NCBI RefSeq assembly: GCF_001411495.1
Contig: NZ_CP012982.1
Coordinates: forward strand, 2,728,001-2,792,000
Reading direction: 5' to 3'
DNA from: Burkholderia cepacia ATCC 25416
GTDB taxonomy: Bacteria > Pseudomonadota > Gammaproteobacteria > Burkholderiales > Burkholderiaceae
DNA: 64,000 bases
The notes under the pieces are model-generated. The model was not told the DNA's origin and did no database searches. It saw only the letters and a list, made by a program, of their open reading frames with translations. Shown one piece after another: positions 27,142 to 35,436 of the stretch. The position numbers and the translations under genes are program-made. Position 1 is the stretch's first letter. Each line of letters begins with the position of its first letter.

Positions 27142-27972
27142 ATGACTGACTCGTTCGACCTCTCGCGCTATTTCTCCCGCATCGGCTACGACGGCCCGGT
27201 CGAGCCGACGCTCGACGTGCTGCGCCGGCTGCACCTGCTGCACCCGCAAGCGATTCCGTTCGAAAACCTCAATCCGCTGACCGGCGCGCGCGTCGCGCTC
27301 GACCTGCCCGCGATCGTCGACAAGGTGATCGAACGCCGCCGCGGCGGCTACTGCTTCGAACTCAACAAGCTGTTCTACACCGCGCTCACGACGATCGGCT
27401 TTCGCGTGACGCCGATGATCGCGCGCGTGCGCTGGATGCAGCCGCCGGAAGTCGCTACCGCGCATACGCACATGCTGCTGCGCATCGATCTCGACGGCGC
27501 GGCCTGGCTCGCCGACATCGGCTTCGGCAGCGCCACGCTGACCGCGCCGCTACGTTTCGTGCCGGACGAGCGGCAATTGACGCCGCACGGCGCGTTCCGC
27601 GTCGTCGCCGCGCCGGTCGACGGTGAATTCGAGATGCAGATCGAGACGCCTGACGGCTGGCAGACCACCTACCGCTTCCAGCCGAAGCGGGTCGAATGGA
27701 TCGATTACGACGCCGCGAACTGGTTTACTTCGACGTATCCCGAATCGATCTTCCTGCACAACCTGATCGCATGCCGCGTGCTGCCGGACGGCCGCGCTGC
27801 GCTGCGCAACACCACGCTGACGATCCGCGATGCGGCGGGCGCCGGGCACTCCGTCACGTTCGACGATGCGGCCGCATGGGGCGCGTGCCTGCGCGACACG
27901 ATCGGCATCGATACGACGGGATTCGATCTCGACGCGCTGTTCGCGCGGCTGGCGGCGCGCGTCGCGACGTAG
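27142..27972 (+). CDS. nat: Arylamine N-acetyltransferase
   Basis: 276 residues, the normal bacterial NAT size. The catalytic triad is complete: C71 in RRGGYCFELN, H110 in THMLLRIDL and D125 in LADIGFGS. It transfers acetyl groups from acetyl-CoA to arylamines and hydrazines; physiological substrates in bacteria vary. It is a single gene, 119 nt after the exported-protein gene and just upstream of the T6SS island. Confidence 0.95.
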   Translation: MTDSFDLSRYFSRIGYDGPVEPTLDVLRRLHLLHPQAIPFENLNPLTGARVALDLPAIVDKVIERRRGGYCFELNKLFYTALTTIGFRVTPMIARVRWMQPPEVATAHTHMLLRIDLDGAAWLADIGFGSATLTAPLRFVPDERQLTPHGAFRVVAAPVDGEFEMQIETPDGWQTTYRFQPKRVEWIDYDAANWFTSTYPESIFLHNLIACRVLPDGRAALRNTTLTIRDAAGAGHSVTFDDAAAWGACLRDTIGIDTTGFDLDALFARLAARVAT

Positions 27973-28682
27973 CGCGCTGAATTCCCCGGACGCGTTAGCA
28001 CCGCGATGATTTGACGATGCGACTACTTGTACCGGTGCATTGGACTCGGGGGAGTCGGTGGCTCTTGTAGTCGCGTTCGAGGCTCGCATTCGCGAAGTTG
28101 GCAGCGACATGCCTGTCGACAGGGTGCAATGGCATGCAGTGTGTCGACGGTTGAGCGCGAAACTGACAATGCATGCAGCGATCTCGACTGCTTGACGTAC
28201 CTGCACCGATGGTATGTCAGGTGACGCCGAAAGGTGAGCCGCAGGGTAATTCGGGTTGCTGTTGTTGAGAAGGTGCGGATCTGCAACCGGGATTGGTTTG
28301 TTTGATTCGGATTGCAATTTAATTTAGAACTCGTCCTATAGACGAGAGTAGCGAAATCGCTGATCTTTGTCGCTGGACGTCCAGCTCGAAAACTTGGCAA
28401 CTACGTCGGTCGCTAAGGCAAACCGTAATCGATTTCATGTCGCGGAGTGTCGATGCGACGCATGGCGCCAAGTCACATGTAACCCGGGAAGCACGGATCG
28501 CACTGCAAAAGAGAAATTCTTCTCGTATCGCAGACAAGTGTAGTTGTTCGGCACCGATAGCGAGTGCGTGAAGGTGATCGGAGACGATGGCTGGATTGAG
28601 GAAAGATTCGGGCAGGTTTGGGGCTGGGTGCTCATCCGTTCACGCGTGACGAGACAGGTTCGTCACAGGAGGAGGTTCATCT
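27973..28682. other. 710-bp non-coding left flank of the VgrG island
   Basis: GC content drops visibly compared with the preceding genes. TGTCGAC-containing dyads lie near 28113-28150. Short frames exist on both strands but none has a ribosome site or recognisable product. The VgrG ribosome site AGGAGGAGG ends at 28675. This is probably the left part of a horizontally acquired insert. Confidence 0.6.
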
Positions 28683-30926
28683 ATGTCTACGAAATCCGGC
28701 CTGCACTTTACCTTTGCCGCTGGCGACGAGTCGTTAGAGGTCGTAGAGTTCACGCTTAGGGAAGGTTTGTCTGAGACCTTTCTGTTGCAGGTGGAACTGG
28801 CGAGTGCCAACGCTGCAATCGATTTCGGTCAGGTGCTCGATCATAGCGGCTTGCTTACGATCTGGCAGGACGGGCAGCCCGTGCGTTACGTGCACGGCAC
28901 GGTGTCGAGTTTTGTGCAAGGCGATACGGGCTTTCGACGTACTCGCTATTCCGCGGTGGTCGAGCCACGTTTGGCGCGTCTGAAGCTGTCCTCCGACTGG
29001 CGCATCTTCCAGACTTTGAGCGTGCCCGAGATCGCCACGGCCGTGCTCAAGGCACACCATCAAACGCTGGACTACGAGCAGCGTGTCACCAGCGAGCATC
29101 TGGCGCGCGAGTATTGCGTGCAGGCAGGCGACACCGACTACGATTTCATCGAACGTATCTTGCGCGAGGAAGGCTTCTTCTACGCTTTCCAGCACAAGGC
29201 CGATGGGCATCGGTTGATCCACTGCGACCGGCTGTTCATCTTCGGCCGGCAGCAGGGGGAGCCGGTGCTGTATAACCCGACGCCCGGCGGCGACCAGCCG
29301 CAGCCCAGTTTGCGCACCTTCGCCTACACGGAGAACGTGCGCACCGCGCGTCAGGTGCAGCGCGACTACACGTTCAAGAGCCCACGCTTTCCGCACGAGT
29401 ACCCGCGCGAGGGCACCGACCTCGATCATCAGGGCCGCGGCTACGCGCGCTACGACTATCCGGGCCGCTACAAGCATGAAGCCAGCGGCAAGGCCTTCAC
29501 GCAGGACCGCCTGCGTGGTCACCGTCGCGACGCGCGTATCGCGCGGGTGAACGGCGATGATGCGCGCCTGCAACCCGGCATCGCGTTCGACCTCACCGGC
29601 CACCCGCGCGAGGACATGAACCGCGGCTGGCGTCCGGTGAGCCTCGTGCATCACGGCAAGCAATACACCAGCCAGGCGGAGGAGGGCGCTGACGCGCAAC
29701 AAGGCACGCACTACCGCTACGAAGCGGCGCTGGTGCCCGACGATGCCGAGTGGCGCGCTGAGCCGCTGCCGCGCCCGCGCATCGACGGCCCGCAGCCGGC
29801 AACCGTGGTCGGCCCCGAAGGCGAAGAAATTTACACGGACGAGTACGGCCGGGTAAAGGTGCAGTTCCCGTGGGATCGCGAGGGCAAGTACGACGAGCAC
29901 AGCTCGTGCTGGATCCAGGTCGCGCAGAACTGGGCCGGCGCGACCTGGGGCCACATGGCGATCCCGCGTATCGGGCAGGAAGTGATCGTGGTCAACCTGG
30001 ATGGCGATCCGGACCAGCCTCTCATCATCGGGCGGGCGTACAACCGCTTGCAGTTGCCGCCGTACGAACTGCCGCGGCACAAAACGCGGATGACGATCAA
30101 GAGCCAGACGCACAAGGGCGAGGGCTACAACGAACTGCGCTTCGAGGACGAGGCGGGTCAGGAGGAAATCTACGTCCACGCGCAGCGCGATCAGAACATT
30201 CACGTCAACCACGACGAAACCACGTTCGTCGGGCATGACCGCAGCGAGCAGGTCGAGCACGACGAAACCGTAGCTATCGGGAACGACCAGCGACTTGCGA
30301 TAGGTCGGGACCGCCGTGAACGAGTGGGACAGGATGAAGAACTCACCATCGTACGGCATCGTACGATCCATACCGGCATGAATCACACAGAGACCGCAGG
30401 CAATAATCGTCACGACACCATTGTGGTCAACCACCGCGTCGATGTCGGCGGCCATGCGGAGCACCTCGTTCACGGTAGCCACCGCCTGGAGGCCGGGCAG
30501 CGCATCGAACGGAGAACCCTTCACTACCAGTTGCAGGCGGCGGAGCGTGTAGTTCTGCAAGGCCCGGGAGGTAGCATCGTCATCGACAGTTCGGGTATCA
30601 CGCTCGATGCCGTTGCCATTCGCTTCAAGGGGCCGATACAGCAGCAGACCGGCGGCAAAGGCAACCTGCTCGACCTGTTGTCACGGACTATCAACAACCC
30701 TCAAACGAACTTCAGCGAGCAGTTTCTCGTCAAGCACGCGCGCACCGGGGAGGCGTTGGCCAATGTCCTGTATTGCGTGGAAACGGCAGAAGGTCAGTGC
30801 TTCGTCGGGCGTACCGATTCGCGAGGGCTGACGGCGCGCGTCTATACCGTCCGACCTGACGCCGCGACGTTGCGTTGGGGAAGAGAGGCGGCAGTGCACT
30901 TGCGCAAACAGAACATCAGCTACTGA
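28683..30926 (+). CDS. vgrG: Type VI secretion spike protein VgrG with C-terminal extension
   Basis: 747 residues. The N-terminal gp27-like region has LEVVEFTLREGLSETF and YDFIERILREEGFFYAFQH. The gp5-like OB fold follows (GPEGEEIYTDEYGRVKVQFP, near 375-395), then IPRIGQEVIVVNLDGDPDQP and the DUF2345 needle repeats (HVNHDETTFVGHDRSEQV). The last 70 residues (from about 675, EQFLVKHARTGEALANVLY) look like a transthyretin-like adaptor domain used to carry effectors. No T6SS sheath or baseplate genes are in the window, so this is an orphan vgrG delivering the downstream cargo. The ribosome site is very strong. Confidence 0.95.
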   Translation: MSTKSGLHFTFAAGDESLEVVEFTLREGLSETFLLQVELASANAAIDFGQVLDHSGLLTIWQDGQPVRYVHGTVSSFVQGDTGFRRTRYSAVVEPRLARLKLSSDWRIFQTLSVPEIATAVLKAHHQTLDYEQRVTSEHLAREYCVQAGDTDYDFIERILREEGFFYAFQHKADGHRLIHCDRLFIFGRQQGEPVLYNPTPGGDQPQPSLRTFAYTENVRTARQVQRDYTFKSPRFPHEYPREGTDLDHQGRGYARYDYPGRYKHEASGKAFTQDRLRGHRRDARIARVNGDDARLQPGIAFDLTGHPREDMNRGWRPVSLVHHGKQYTSQAEEGADAQQGTHYRYEAALVPDDAEWRAEPLPRPRIDGPQPATVVGPEGEEIYTDEYGRVKVQFPWDREGKYDEHSSCWIQVAQNWAGATWGHMAIPRIGQEVIVVNLDGDPDQPLIIGRAYNRLQLPPYELPRHKTRMTIKSQTHKGEGYNELRFEDEAGQEEIYVHAQRDQNIHVNHDETTFVGHDRSEQVEHDETVAIGNDQRLAIGRDRRERVGQDEELTIVRHRTIHTGMNHTETAGNNRHDTIVVNHRVDVGGHAEHLVHGSHRLEAGQRIERRTLHYQLQAAERVVLQGPGGSIVIDSSGITLDAVAIRFKGPIQQQTGGKGNLLDLLSRTINNPQTNFSEQFLVKHARTGEALANVLYCVETAEGQCFVGRTDSRGLTARVYTVRPDAATLRWGREAAVHLRKQNISY

Positions 30927-30934
30927 GGTCCGTC

Positions 30935-31966
30935 ATGGAACAACAGAAGCAAAGTCAGACCGGCCCGAATAACCCGACGACCGAAGTGGCGGCGATTGCC
31001 GATCTTGATTATGTAACGGTGGTTGGTTGTTCTAACCCTGCTTTCTATGTGCGTGCCAGGAAGGGCAACAGGATGATGTTCATCAATCAAGGGATACGGC
31101 AGTTGCGCCAATACCCCGAGGGGGCGCCGGACTACGCGATACAACGTGTTTTTCTGATTTTCGCGAGGGACTATCCTCGCAAGCTTCTGGACAAGCTCAA
31201 GAAGATCGTCGAGGTTGACTACGGTGCCAGCTATCGTGAGATGACCGATATCGCCGACCTTGTTTCATTCATCGCAGCGCGTCGCAGCAAGAAACGACTG
31301 ATCAAGCAACTGGACATCTTCTCGCACGGCCTCGTACACGGCATCGAATTCGGATACGACGTCGGCGAGTCATGGCAAATCCGCTACGGGCTGAATCAGG
31401 CGCGCATGCTGGCGCCATTGGCGTTCGATGATGACGCTACCGTATTCTCATACGCCTGCCGTACGGGGCTTGGACACGACATCGGGACAAAACTCGATCC
31501 GGGGGAAGACCCTCGATATGAAGAGAGCCTCGCGCAGGTCATGGCTGATGCGGGCGATGTGGAAGTACGAGCATTTCCTCGAAGGTCCAACTATGACGAA
31601 ACCTATGGTACCCGGGAGGAGCTCATCGCGGCACAAAAGACGCTGCCGAAGATTGCCGAGTACGAGCGAAAGGCCGAAGCCTATGATCAGCAGATGGCCG
31701 CCTACCGACGGCGAACGCTGGCATTGGGGAAAGGGCCCATGAACGAGATTCCTGGGGAACCGCCACCTAAGGCGCCAGTTAGGCCTTACACAGCCCGGGA
31801 ACTGGAGTTGGCAAAGCATATGCAGGTCCGCGACGAAAACGAAAACAATTCTGACATCGGCCTTCCCCTGGACTCGTTGGGTGCCATAAATCCAGTCAGG
31901 TCGGGTAGTACACCGGAGGGGTTACCCATGGGGCTTCGTATTTTCAAGCCAAGATCACGCGCATGA
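30935..31966 (+). CDS. VgrG-linked candidate effector with caspase/CHAT-like motifs
   Basis: 343 residues, starting 8 nt after vgrG. After a predicted beta strand it has LDIFSHGLVHG (H131-G132), and after a second hydrophobic strand ATVFSYACRTGLG (C175). Clan CD peptidases (caspase, gingipain, CHAT) place a His-Gly and an Ala-Cys at the ends of exactly such strands, and CHAT proteins share the CxTG. The spacing of 44 residues is plausible. The C-terminal third is rich in charge and proline. Catalytic assignment is inference; the position behind VgrG and ahead of a coupled membrane-anchored protein supports an effector role. Confidence 0.7.
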   Translation: MEQQKQSQTGPNNPTTEVAAIADLDYVTVVGCSNPAFYVRARKGNRMMFINQGIRQLRQYPEGAPDYAIQRVFLIFARDYPRKLLDKLKKIVEVDYGASYREMTDIADLVSFIAARRSKKRLIKQLDIFSHGLVHGIEFGYDVGESWQIRYGLNQARMLAPLAFDDDATVFSYACRTGLGHDIGTKLDPGEDPRYEESLAQVMADAGDVEVRAFPRRSNYDETYGTREELIAAQKTLPKIAEYERKAEAYDQQMAAYRRRTLALGKGPMNEIPGEPPPKAPVRPYTARELELAKHMQVRDENENNSDIGLPLDSLGAINPVRSGSTPEGLPMGLRIFKPRSRA

Positions 31967-32769
31967 ACAAAAGAATCGCGATGTTAATTGTGGTAATGAT
32001 GCTGGCCGCCCTTGTTGTGAACTGGACGGCGAACGGAGGGAATTCCATGAGCGAAAGAGTCATGATGCGAATATTAGAAGATGGTCCGTTATTTGATGCG
32101 ACGCTGTGGTTTGAAAATGGCATGTATCGGCGTATTCCTCTCGGAGATGACGACAAGGTCTACTATCCGGCGGGTGCGAAATATAACGACACCTTAATGC
32201 GACGAATATCTCCGCCTCCATTTGCTGACGATCAGGTGGGAAGTCTTCAAATAAGGATAGTTCGCGCTCTAAAAGGCGAGTCTATGCCAGCAGATTTCCC
32301 TCCGAAAGTCCCTTCGTCGGTCGACGCCATCGGATTTGGTTCCAAATTCGATCCAAGGCCGCAGATTATCTATATTGCAAGTCGATTTATGGACTATGGG
32401 GAGGGTAGGCCAAAGCTTCCGGTCGATTACTACACCTTTTACACACTGCTGGAAGGAAGGCGCTTTTTTGTTTCTATCGTGAGAGTCGGTGAAACTGGGG
32501 AAATTCTCTATACTTTCCGAGTACACGATATTGCCATTCCTGAGGACGAGGAAGAGCGGAGGTTCCAGGAACTGCAATCCAAAGCCGATCTCCAGTCCAG
32601 GCTGGACGAGCCCGGCTGGAAATTTCGGTCCGGCAAACTCTGTCCGTGGCCCGGTACGTGGGAATGCCTGGAGTTGCCCGTTGGAAAGCAAACGTTTGCT
32701 CATAACGCGTCGTTTCCAAAGATCAACGCGCAGGATGTAACGTGGCGCTTCGTGCCGCCGACACATTGA
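31963..32769 (+). CDS. Membrane-anchored probable immunity protein
   Basis: 268 residues, start overlapping the candidate effector stop by 4 nt (ATGA), which implies coupled synthesis. Residues 5-22 (IAMLIVVMMLAALVVNW) form an N-terminal anchor or signal, so the remaining domain faces the periplasm. No catalytic motif is seen; two Cys (KLCPW and WECLEL) could pair. In VgrG loci the gene coupled to the effector is usually its immunity protein, and a periplasmic location would match a toxin acting there. The family is not recognised. GC is lower than in vgrG. Confidence 0.65.
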   Translation: MNKRIAMLIVVMMLAALVVNWTANGGNSMSERVMMRILEDGPLFDATLWFENGMYRRIPLGDDDKVYYPAGAKYNDTLMRRISPPPFADDQVGSLQIRIVRALKGESMPADFPPKVPSSVDAIGFGSKFDPRPQIIYIASRFMDYGEGRPKLPVDYYTFYTLLEGRRFFVSIVRVGETGEILYTFRVHDIAIPEDEEERRFQELQSKADLQSRLDEPGWKFRSGKLCPWPGTWECLELPVGKQTFAHNASFPKINAQDVTWRFVPPTH

Positions 32770-33025
32770 AATGGCTTAGGACGACCGTCTACCATGCTGG
32801 TGAATTTGAGATTCAACCCCATTCGTTTATGCGAATAAAATTCGGGGATAGATTGAATGGCATAAATAAATCTCCAGTACCTGAATGCTGTCAAGTATCG
32901 GTATGTTTGAAGTGAATATTGGTGCGAACGGACTTTCGTGGGCGCAGCACTTTGGGTGAGGTGTTCGACGATATTTGGTGGGGTGATAAAATTATATATA
33001 TATAAATCATTTTTTGATTGTTTTT
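32770..33025. other. AT-rich spacer inside the T6SS island
   Basis: 256 bp, markedly AT-rich towards 32990-33025. It includes a 14/16 copy of the palindrome found at 24029 (GTTTATGCGAATAAAA, 32825-32840). No ribosome site is visible ahead of the CHAP gene. Confidence 0.5.
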
Positions 33026-33661
33026 ATGAAATTATATTTTAAGAATGTTAAAATCAAAATATTCTTGATGGTTATTTTTACAATATTTGTCGCTTGCATC
33101 ATTCCGACGAAGTTAAATATCAATCCGATGCGTAAGGTCGGAGAGGTTGTGGATGAGGTGAACGGGGTAAAAGTCTATTACAATGGCGGGATAGGGAGTG
33201 TGTCTGGAAGAAGCTTAACGTCAGATGGTTATAATGTCGGTATCAAGTACCAATGCGTTGAATTCGTCAAGCGTTACTACTATGAGCATCTTGGGCACCG
33301 AATGCCGCAATCTTTAGGAAATGCAATAGACTATTTTGATGTGACTGTTAGGGATGGTGGCATGAATCGAGCCAGGAATTTGATTCAATTCAGAAACAAT
33401 GGTTCGGAAAAGCCCGTTGTTGATGATTTGGTTGTCTTTGAACCGTGGATATTTAATAGGTATGGCCATGTGGCGATAGTGTCGAATGTGACGGACTCGA
33501 CTGTTGAGATCATTCAACAAAATTCAGGGCCTTTGGGTCGGAGCAGGGAAACTTACCCACTAACGAGTGAAAATGGTAAGTGGAAGGTGGAAAGTTATCG
33601 ATTGCTAGGGTGGCTCAGAATTAGAAGCGCCAAACCGCTTTCGTTATATGGAGTGGAATGA
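33026..33661 (+). CDS. CHAP-domain amidase (glutathionylspermidine amidase-like)
   Basis: 211 residues from ATG 33026; ATG 33068 is an alternative. Residues 12-28 are hydrophobic (FLMVIFTIFVACIIP); C24 is in a weak lipobox context, so the protein may be membrane-anchored or a lipoprotein. The CHAP catalytic elements are C77 (IKYQCVEFVKRYY), H148 (RYGHVAIVSN) and a polar third residue near E161. CHAP enzymes cut peptidoglycan stem peptides or related amide bonds. In a VgrG locus it may be a cell-wall effector, although a signal or anchor is unusual for a T6SS cargo. It has the lowest GC of the window. Confidence 0.75.
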   Translation: MKLYFKNVKIKIFLMVIFTIFVACIIPTKLNINPMRKVGEVVDEVNGVKVYYNGGIGSVSGRSLTSDGYNVGIKYQCVEFVKRYYYEHLGHRMPQSLGNAIDYFDVTVRDGGMNRARNLIQFRNNGSEKPVVDDLVVFEPWIFNRYGHVAIVSNVTDSTVEIIQQNSGPLGRSRETYPLTSENGKWKVESYRLLGWLRIRSAKPLSLYGVE

Positions 33662-33676
33662 AGAGGAGGCACAAGC

Positions 33677-33844
33677 TTGTCTCGGTTGCTGATTACCTGC
33701 GTTTTGCGTGGCGACCAGATCGAAAAGATTCTGGCTCGATATATCGATTCCAGAGAGCGACAAGCGGATCGGTTCGCGGTGCTTTTCTCTGGAGTGTTGA
33801 AACTGTTCATCCTTTTGCCGTCATGCCACGCTGTGAGAACGTGA
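33677..33844 (+). CDS. Possible 55-aa protein with TTG start
   Basis: A very strong ribosome site (GAGGAGG, 33663-33669) is followed 7 nt later by TTG and an open frame of 55 codons (begins MSRLLITCVLRGDQ; ends LPSCHAVRT). It is in the same frame as the CHAP gene, 15 nt after its stop codon. Residues 33-47 are hydrophobic. It could be a small immunity protein or a decayed remnant. No family is recognised. Confidence 0.3.
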   Translation: MSRLLITCVLRGDQIEKILARYIDSRERQADRFAVLFSGVLKLFILLPSCHAVRT

Positions 33845-33949
33845 CGGAAAACGGGCCTCGTTGCAAGGCGGATGATTCACATGTCCGGATAGTTGTTCAC
33901 TGTCGTTTCGCCGTACGTCCGGCTGATCCGGCTTAACGCTTGATTTTTA

Positions 33950-33969
33950 CTAGATTGCTAGCATACTAG
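33950..33969. promoter_or_regulatory. Three CTAG half-sites at exact 8-bp spacing, probable RHH operator
   Basis: CTAG at 33950, 33958 and 33966 forms a tandem array ending 5 bp before the start codon of a ribbon-helix-helix gene. RHH repressors such as MetJ bind tandem short sites with 8-bp repeats. CTAG is generally rare in proteobacterial genomes. Autoregulation is inferred. Confidence 0.55.
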
Positions 33970-33974
33970 CTCCC

Positions 33975-34151
33975 ATGACCGACGAAGAAGTGAAGCAATT
34001 CAACGTGTACCTGCCGCTGAGCCTGATCCGGCAGGTCAAGCATCGCGCCATCGAAACGGAGCAATCGCTGTCCGCGCTGGTGGCCGATGCATTGCGCGCG
34101 TACCTGGCCGGGCCGCAGCCGGGCGCGGGGCCGTCCATCGAGGAGGAGTGA
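33975..34151 (+). CDS. Ribbon-helix-helix (CopG/Arc-like) protein, 58 aa
   Basis: The sequence [21 protein letters not shown] followed by [14 protein letters not shown] is a textbook RHH: a short beta strand (FNVYL) and two helices. The acidic/Gly-Pro tail ends GPSIEEE. It probably represses its own operon by binding the CTAG array directly upstream. It ends 1 nt before the VOC gene start. No toxin gene is evident, so it is more likely a simple repressor than an antitoxin. Confidence 0.72.
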   Translation: MTDEEVKQFNVYLPLSLIRQVKHRAIETEQSLSALVADALRAYLAGPQPGAGPSIEEE

Positions 34152-34152
34152 C

Positions 34153-34503
34153 ATGTCATCCGAGCGAATCGAAGCCGTGTACCTGACGACGCACAACTGG
34201 GGCAAGTCGGCGAAGTTTTTCCAGGCGCTGGGCTTCACGCTGGAGTTCGAAACCGATCACAACTCGGGCCAGCTGCGCCATGGCGACGGCCCCTTCCTGT
34301 TCATCGCCGAAGTGCCGCCGGGCGAAACGCCGGACATGCAGGTCGTGCTCAAGGTGCCGAATGAACAGGCGGTGCAGCCGCAGCCGATCGTCGACGTCGT
34401 CACGCCGTTCGAGGATACGCACTGGGGCACGCGCGACATGACCGTACGCGATCCGGACGGTCGCGTGTGGCGCCTGCAGGCGCCAGCGCAGCAGGGTGCG
34501 TGA
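34153..34503 (+). CDS. VOC/glyoxalase-fold protein
   Basis: 116 residues, one vicinal-oxygen-chelate domain: AVYLTTHNWGKSAKFFQALGF at the N-terminus and RDMTVRDPDGRVWRL at the C-terminus. Candidate metal ligands are sparse (H14 and few others), so it may be a binding or resistance protein rather than a metalloenzyme. It is part of a tight operon with the RHH gene (1 nt) and the methyltransferase (7 nt). Confidence 0.83.
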   Translation: MSSERIEAVYLTTHNWGKSAKFFQALGFTLEFETDHNSGQLRHGDGPFLFIAEVPPGETPDMQVVLKVPNEQAVQPQPIVDVVTPFEDTHWGTRDMTVRDPDGRVWRLQAPAQQGA

Positions 34504-34510
34504 GGCCGAC

Positions 34511-35371
34511 ATGACCGAACCCCGCGAAAGCGCCCCCGACAGCACCGCCGCGCGCGTCGCGCTGTGGCGTGCGCTGCACGTCGAACTCGATGCGCCGCCG
34601 CATGTGCTCGCCGACGAAGTCGGGCGGCAATTGCTCGCACCGGAACCCGGCTGGCAGCAGCGCGGTGACATGGATCCGCAGTTCACGCGGCCGTTTCGCG
34701 CGTCGATCGTCGCGCGGGCGCGCTTCATCGAGGATCTCGTGGTGGAGCAGGCCGCGCGCGGCGTGAGCCAGTACGTGATCCTCGGCGCAGGGCTCGACAG
34801 CTTCGTGCAGCGTCGGCCCGACATGGCGTCGCGTGTGACCGTCTTCGAAGTCGACCAGCCGGCGCCGCAGCGCTGGAAGCAACGGCGCCTCGTCGAGCTG
34901 GGCTTCGGTGTGCCCGACTGGCTGCGTTTCGTGCCGGTCGATTTCGAGGCGAAACAATCGTGGCGCGCGGCGCTCGTCGGTGCGGGCTTCGATGCCGGCA
35001 AGCCGGCGGTCGTCGTGTCCACCGGCGTCAGCATGTACCTGACGCTTGAGGCGAACGCGGCCGCGTTGCGCGAAGTCGCCTCGCTCGCGCCGGGTTCGAC
35101 GCTCGCGATGACGTTCCTGCTGCCGCTGGAACATGCGGATCCGGACGTGCGCCCGGGGCTGGAAATGGCCGCGAAGGGCGCGCGCGCGAGCGGCACGCCG
35201 TTCATCAGCTTCTTCATGCCGGCACAGATGCAGGCGCTCGCGCGGGAGGCCGGCTTCACGAAGACCGAGCACGTTTCGGCTGCCGAACTGACGCGTCGCT
35301 ATTTCGCGGATCGTGCGGACGGACTCAGGCCGCCGAACAACGCGGAGGAACTGCTGGTCGCGACGGTCTAG
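34511..35371 (+). CDS. Class I SAM-dependent methyltransferase (TIGR00027/leucine carboxyl methyltransferase type)
   Basis: 286 residues from ATG 34511. The SAM loop is QYVILGAGLDSFVQRRPD (about 87-104), followed by the acidic VFEVDQP and later VVVSTGVSMYL, all signatures of the Ppm1/LCMT-like group. Substrates of bacterial members are mostly unknown, and some act on small-molecule carboxylates. It is the last gene of the RHH-VOC-methyltransferase operon, which suggests a small stress- or xenobiotic-response unit. Confidence 0.87.
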   Translation: MTEPRESAPDSTAARVALWRALHVELDAPPHVLADEVGRQLLAPEPGWQQRGDMDPQFTRPFRASIVARARFIEDLVVEQAARGVSQYVILGAGLDSFVQRRPDMASRVTVFEVDQPAPQRWKQRRLVELGFGVPDWLRFVPVDFEAKQSWRAALVGAGFDAGKPAVVVSTGVSMYLTLEANAAALREVASLAPGSTLAMTFLLPLEHADPDVRPGLEMAAKGARASGTPFISFFMPAQMQALAREAGFTKTEHVSAAELTRRYFADRADGLRPPNNAEELLVATV

Positions 35372-35402
35372 CCTCGCGCGTACGCAAGCATGTCGGCAGC
35401 GC

Positions 35403-35428
35403 GCCGGTTCCGGTCACGCGGAACCGGC
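35403..35428. terminator. Hairpin between convergent genes
   Basis: GCCGGTTCCG-GTCACG-CGGAACCGGC is a perfect 10-bp stem with a 6-nt loop, between the methyltransferase stop codon and the gdhB stop codon. There is no T tract on either strand; it may act in both directions weakly. Confidence 0.45.
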
Positions 35429-35436
35429 CAGCCTGG

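Noticed and set aside
28319..28759. Several 60-125 codon frames on both strands in the vgrG leader region
   Set aside because: No ribosome sites, no domain similarity, and mutual overlap; treated as non-coding.
33658..33936. 92-codon frame starting on the CHAP gene stop codon (ATGA overlap)
   Set aside because: The ribosome site lies after its start and suits the TTG at 33677 instead; the product has no recognisable features and an Arg-rich random look.
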